The position numbers and the translations under genes were made by a program. From CAJQQY01 sp964564545 (lineage in GTDB: Bacteria > Bacteroidota > Bacteroidia > Chitinophagales > Saprospiraceae), in the NCBI GenBank assembly GCA_964564545.1, contig CAZMBP010000054.1:1-64000 (forward strand): DNA of 64,000 bases, in the 5' to 3' direction. This document shows, one piece after another, positions 63,208 through 64,000 of the stretch; the stretch's first letter is position 1, and each line of letters opens with the position of its first letter. Below the pieces are notes generated by a model, which was not told the DNA's origin, made no database searches, and worked only from the letters and a program-made list of their open reading frames with translations.

Positions 63208-63744
63208 TTAAGATTTAGTTTGAATCAATTTTTTTATCTTTTCTAATCCTAAATCATTTAGTTTTTTAATATTATCATAAGGAACTTGTTCTATGTCAGG
63301 ATGCACTTCTGTGGCTTTTGTAACACTACTTTCCCGGATTAAATGCAACATGGGAAATGGCGAACGTGTTACATAATTTGAAGGAGCATGTTTTGCCTCA
63401 CCAGCAAATTGATAGTCAGGATGAAAAGAAGCAATTTGAATTTCCCCTTCCAAATTCATCTCCTTTAAAACAGCCTCCCCTACTGATAAAAAATCATTAT
63501 AATCCAAAAAGTCGGTTAATACATTTGGATGAATAAGGACGGATGTTTCAATTTCATTACTTCTTTTTTTTTGTAAAAAATCAAGTTCTTCCATTAAGGT
63601 TTCTACCAATTTTTCAATAGTTTCTGTTTCCTCCAATCGATATCGAATCAAATCTTCTCTAAAGGGATGACCTGCAAACGGACAAATATTTAAGCCGATT
63701 ACAAAATTGTGAATCCAGTCTTTAGTTTTTTCTATGTAGCCCAT
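63208..63744 (-). CDS. DUF1415 family protein
   Basis: 178 residues, the usual length for DUF1415. Signature blocks: WIHNFVIGLNICPFAGHPF near the start, TSVLIHPNVLTDFLDYNDFL, and IASFHPDYQFAGEAKHAPSN followed by NYVTRSPFPMLHLIRE. A cytoplasmic protein of unknown function with conserved Cys and His residues. First gene of a likely pair with OsmC. Confidence 0.9.
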   Translation of the reverse strand: MGYIEKTKDWIHNFVIGLNICPFAGHPFREDLIRYRLEETETIEKLVETLMEELDFLQKKRSNEIETSVLIHPNVLTDFLDYNDFLSVGEAVLKEMNLEGEIQIASFHPDYQFAGEAKHAPSNYVTRSPFPMLHLIRESSVTKATEVHPDIEQVPYDNIKKLNDLGLEKIKKLIQTKS

Positions 63745-63781
63745 TTTCTATGGCGATTTATTTGACTCATTAAAAAAAAAC

Positions 63782-63816
63782 GAAAGCGGAATTAGATTTC
63801 TACCAACTCCGCTTTC
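63782..63816 (-). terminator. Terminator after gap
   Basis: Stem GAAAGCGGA/TCCGCTTTC with a 17-base loop, followed on the minus strand by TTTTTTTTTAATG; ends the GAPDH transcript. Confidence 0.85.
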
Positions 63817-63845
63817 TATTTATCTATATATTAGTTTTATTAATT

Positions 63846-64000
63846 TTAATAATAAACTGATCTTCTAACCTTTGCTACATGTTTAGCTAATCGAACTACT
63901 TGGCAACTATACCCGAATTCATTATCATACCATGCATACAAAGTAACTGTTTTACCATCTTCAGACACTATCGTCGATGGTGCATCAAATACTGAGGTTG
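63846..64000 (-). CDS. gap: Glyceraldehyde-3-phosphate dehydrogenase, C-terminal end (cut by window end)
   Basis: Fifty-one codons are seen on the minus strand and the gene continues past the window. SVFDAPSTIV, then TLYAWYDNEFGYSCQVVRLA is the highly conserved C-terminal helix and strand of GAPDH, the glycolytic enzyme making 1,3-bisphosphoglycerate. The end HVAKVRRSVYY fits the longer (about 480-residue) Bacteroidota form rather than the classic 335-residue form; this is from memory of the family and cannot be checked with only the tail. Confidence 0.92.
   Translation of the reverse strand, partial: TSVFDAPSTIVSEDGKTVTLYAWYDNEFGYSCQVVRLAKHVAKVRRSVYY

Noticed and set aside
1..64000. CRISPR arrays, tRNA and rRNA genes
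   Set aside because: No regularly spaced direct repeats, no CCA-ending cloverleaf and no rRNA-like sequence were noticed on either strand; a tRNA or Rfam scan would settle this.

Overview
The window is AT-rich chromosomal DNA that reads as a member of the phylum Bacteroidota. What is seen: many -7 boxes of the Bacteroidota type TAnnTTTG upstream of genes, secreted proteins with type A or type B C-terminal sorting domains of the type IX secretion system, TonB-dependent receptors with an N-terminal carboxypeptidase-regulatory-like domain, a DUF5686 outer-membrane protein, a CheB-CheR-PAS fusion, and a YtxJ bacilliredoxin. Free-living marine or soil lineages (Saprospiria or Flavobacteriia) are an inference; no rRNA or tRNA gene was found to place it more finely.

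Region 1 (1-3.9 kb) looks like a cassette array without an integrase. Short single genes in one orientation (end of an alpha/beta hydrolase, an unknown 197-residue protein, a DUF6090 membrane protein, a propeller lipoprotein) are separated by attC-like hairpin sites, and a decayed IS110-type transposase splits one site. Region 2 (3.9-13.3 kb) holds two catabolic or stress-type modules: a secreted Ig-like protein, a 99-bp MITE-like element and a tandem pair of propeller-like proteins with a divergent HxlR regulator and two twin operators; then alpha/beta hydrolase, amidohydrolase, TetR regulator and a membrane desaturase fused to its own ferredoxin reductase. A 37-bp near-repeat lies on both sides of the first module. 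Remnants of another DUF6090 cassette and of a serine hydrolase follow at 13.4-13.7 kb, so region 2 seems to sit inside the cassette zone.

Region 3 (14-35.5 kb) carries a DUF5694 protein, an OFA-type MFS carrier, a GNAT acetyltransferase, unknown proteins, an M50-like membrane peptidase, an acyl-CoA thioesterase, a TonB receptor, a PAS histidine kinase paired with the CheB-CheR-PAS fusion, a large type B sorted repeat protein, a TlpA-type thioredoxin lipoprotein, an AGCS amino-acid/Na+ symporter and Mpl for murein recycling. Region 4 (35.7-38.8 kb) is a tight operon of a tiny lipoprotein, YtxJ and an MnmD tRNA methyltransferase with an unexpected tail that resembles a secretion-sorting domain, followed by a real type A sorted protein.

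Region 5 (38.8-64 kb) is mainly core: sigma-54-type activator and MiaB, formate-tetrahydrofolate ligase, a TonB receptor, a 161-bp MITE-like element, a CDP-alcohol phosphatidyltransferase, YwbE, a DEAD-type helicase that may be leaderless, a cold-shock protein, a glycine-rich PKD protein, a bipolar acidic/basic secreted protein, a pullulanase lipoprotein, a strongly G-poor intergenic zone with an orphan terminator, a PAP2 family enzyme, a polytopic protein, DUF5686, OsmC, DUF1415 and the end of a GAPDH gene. Most convergent gene pairs share strong bidirectional hairpin terminators.
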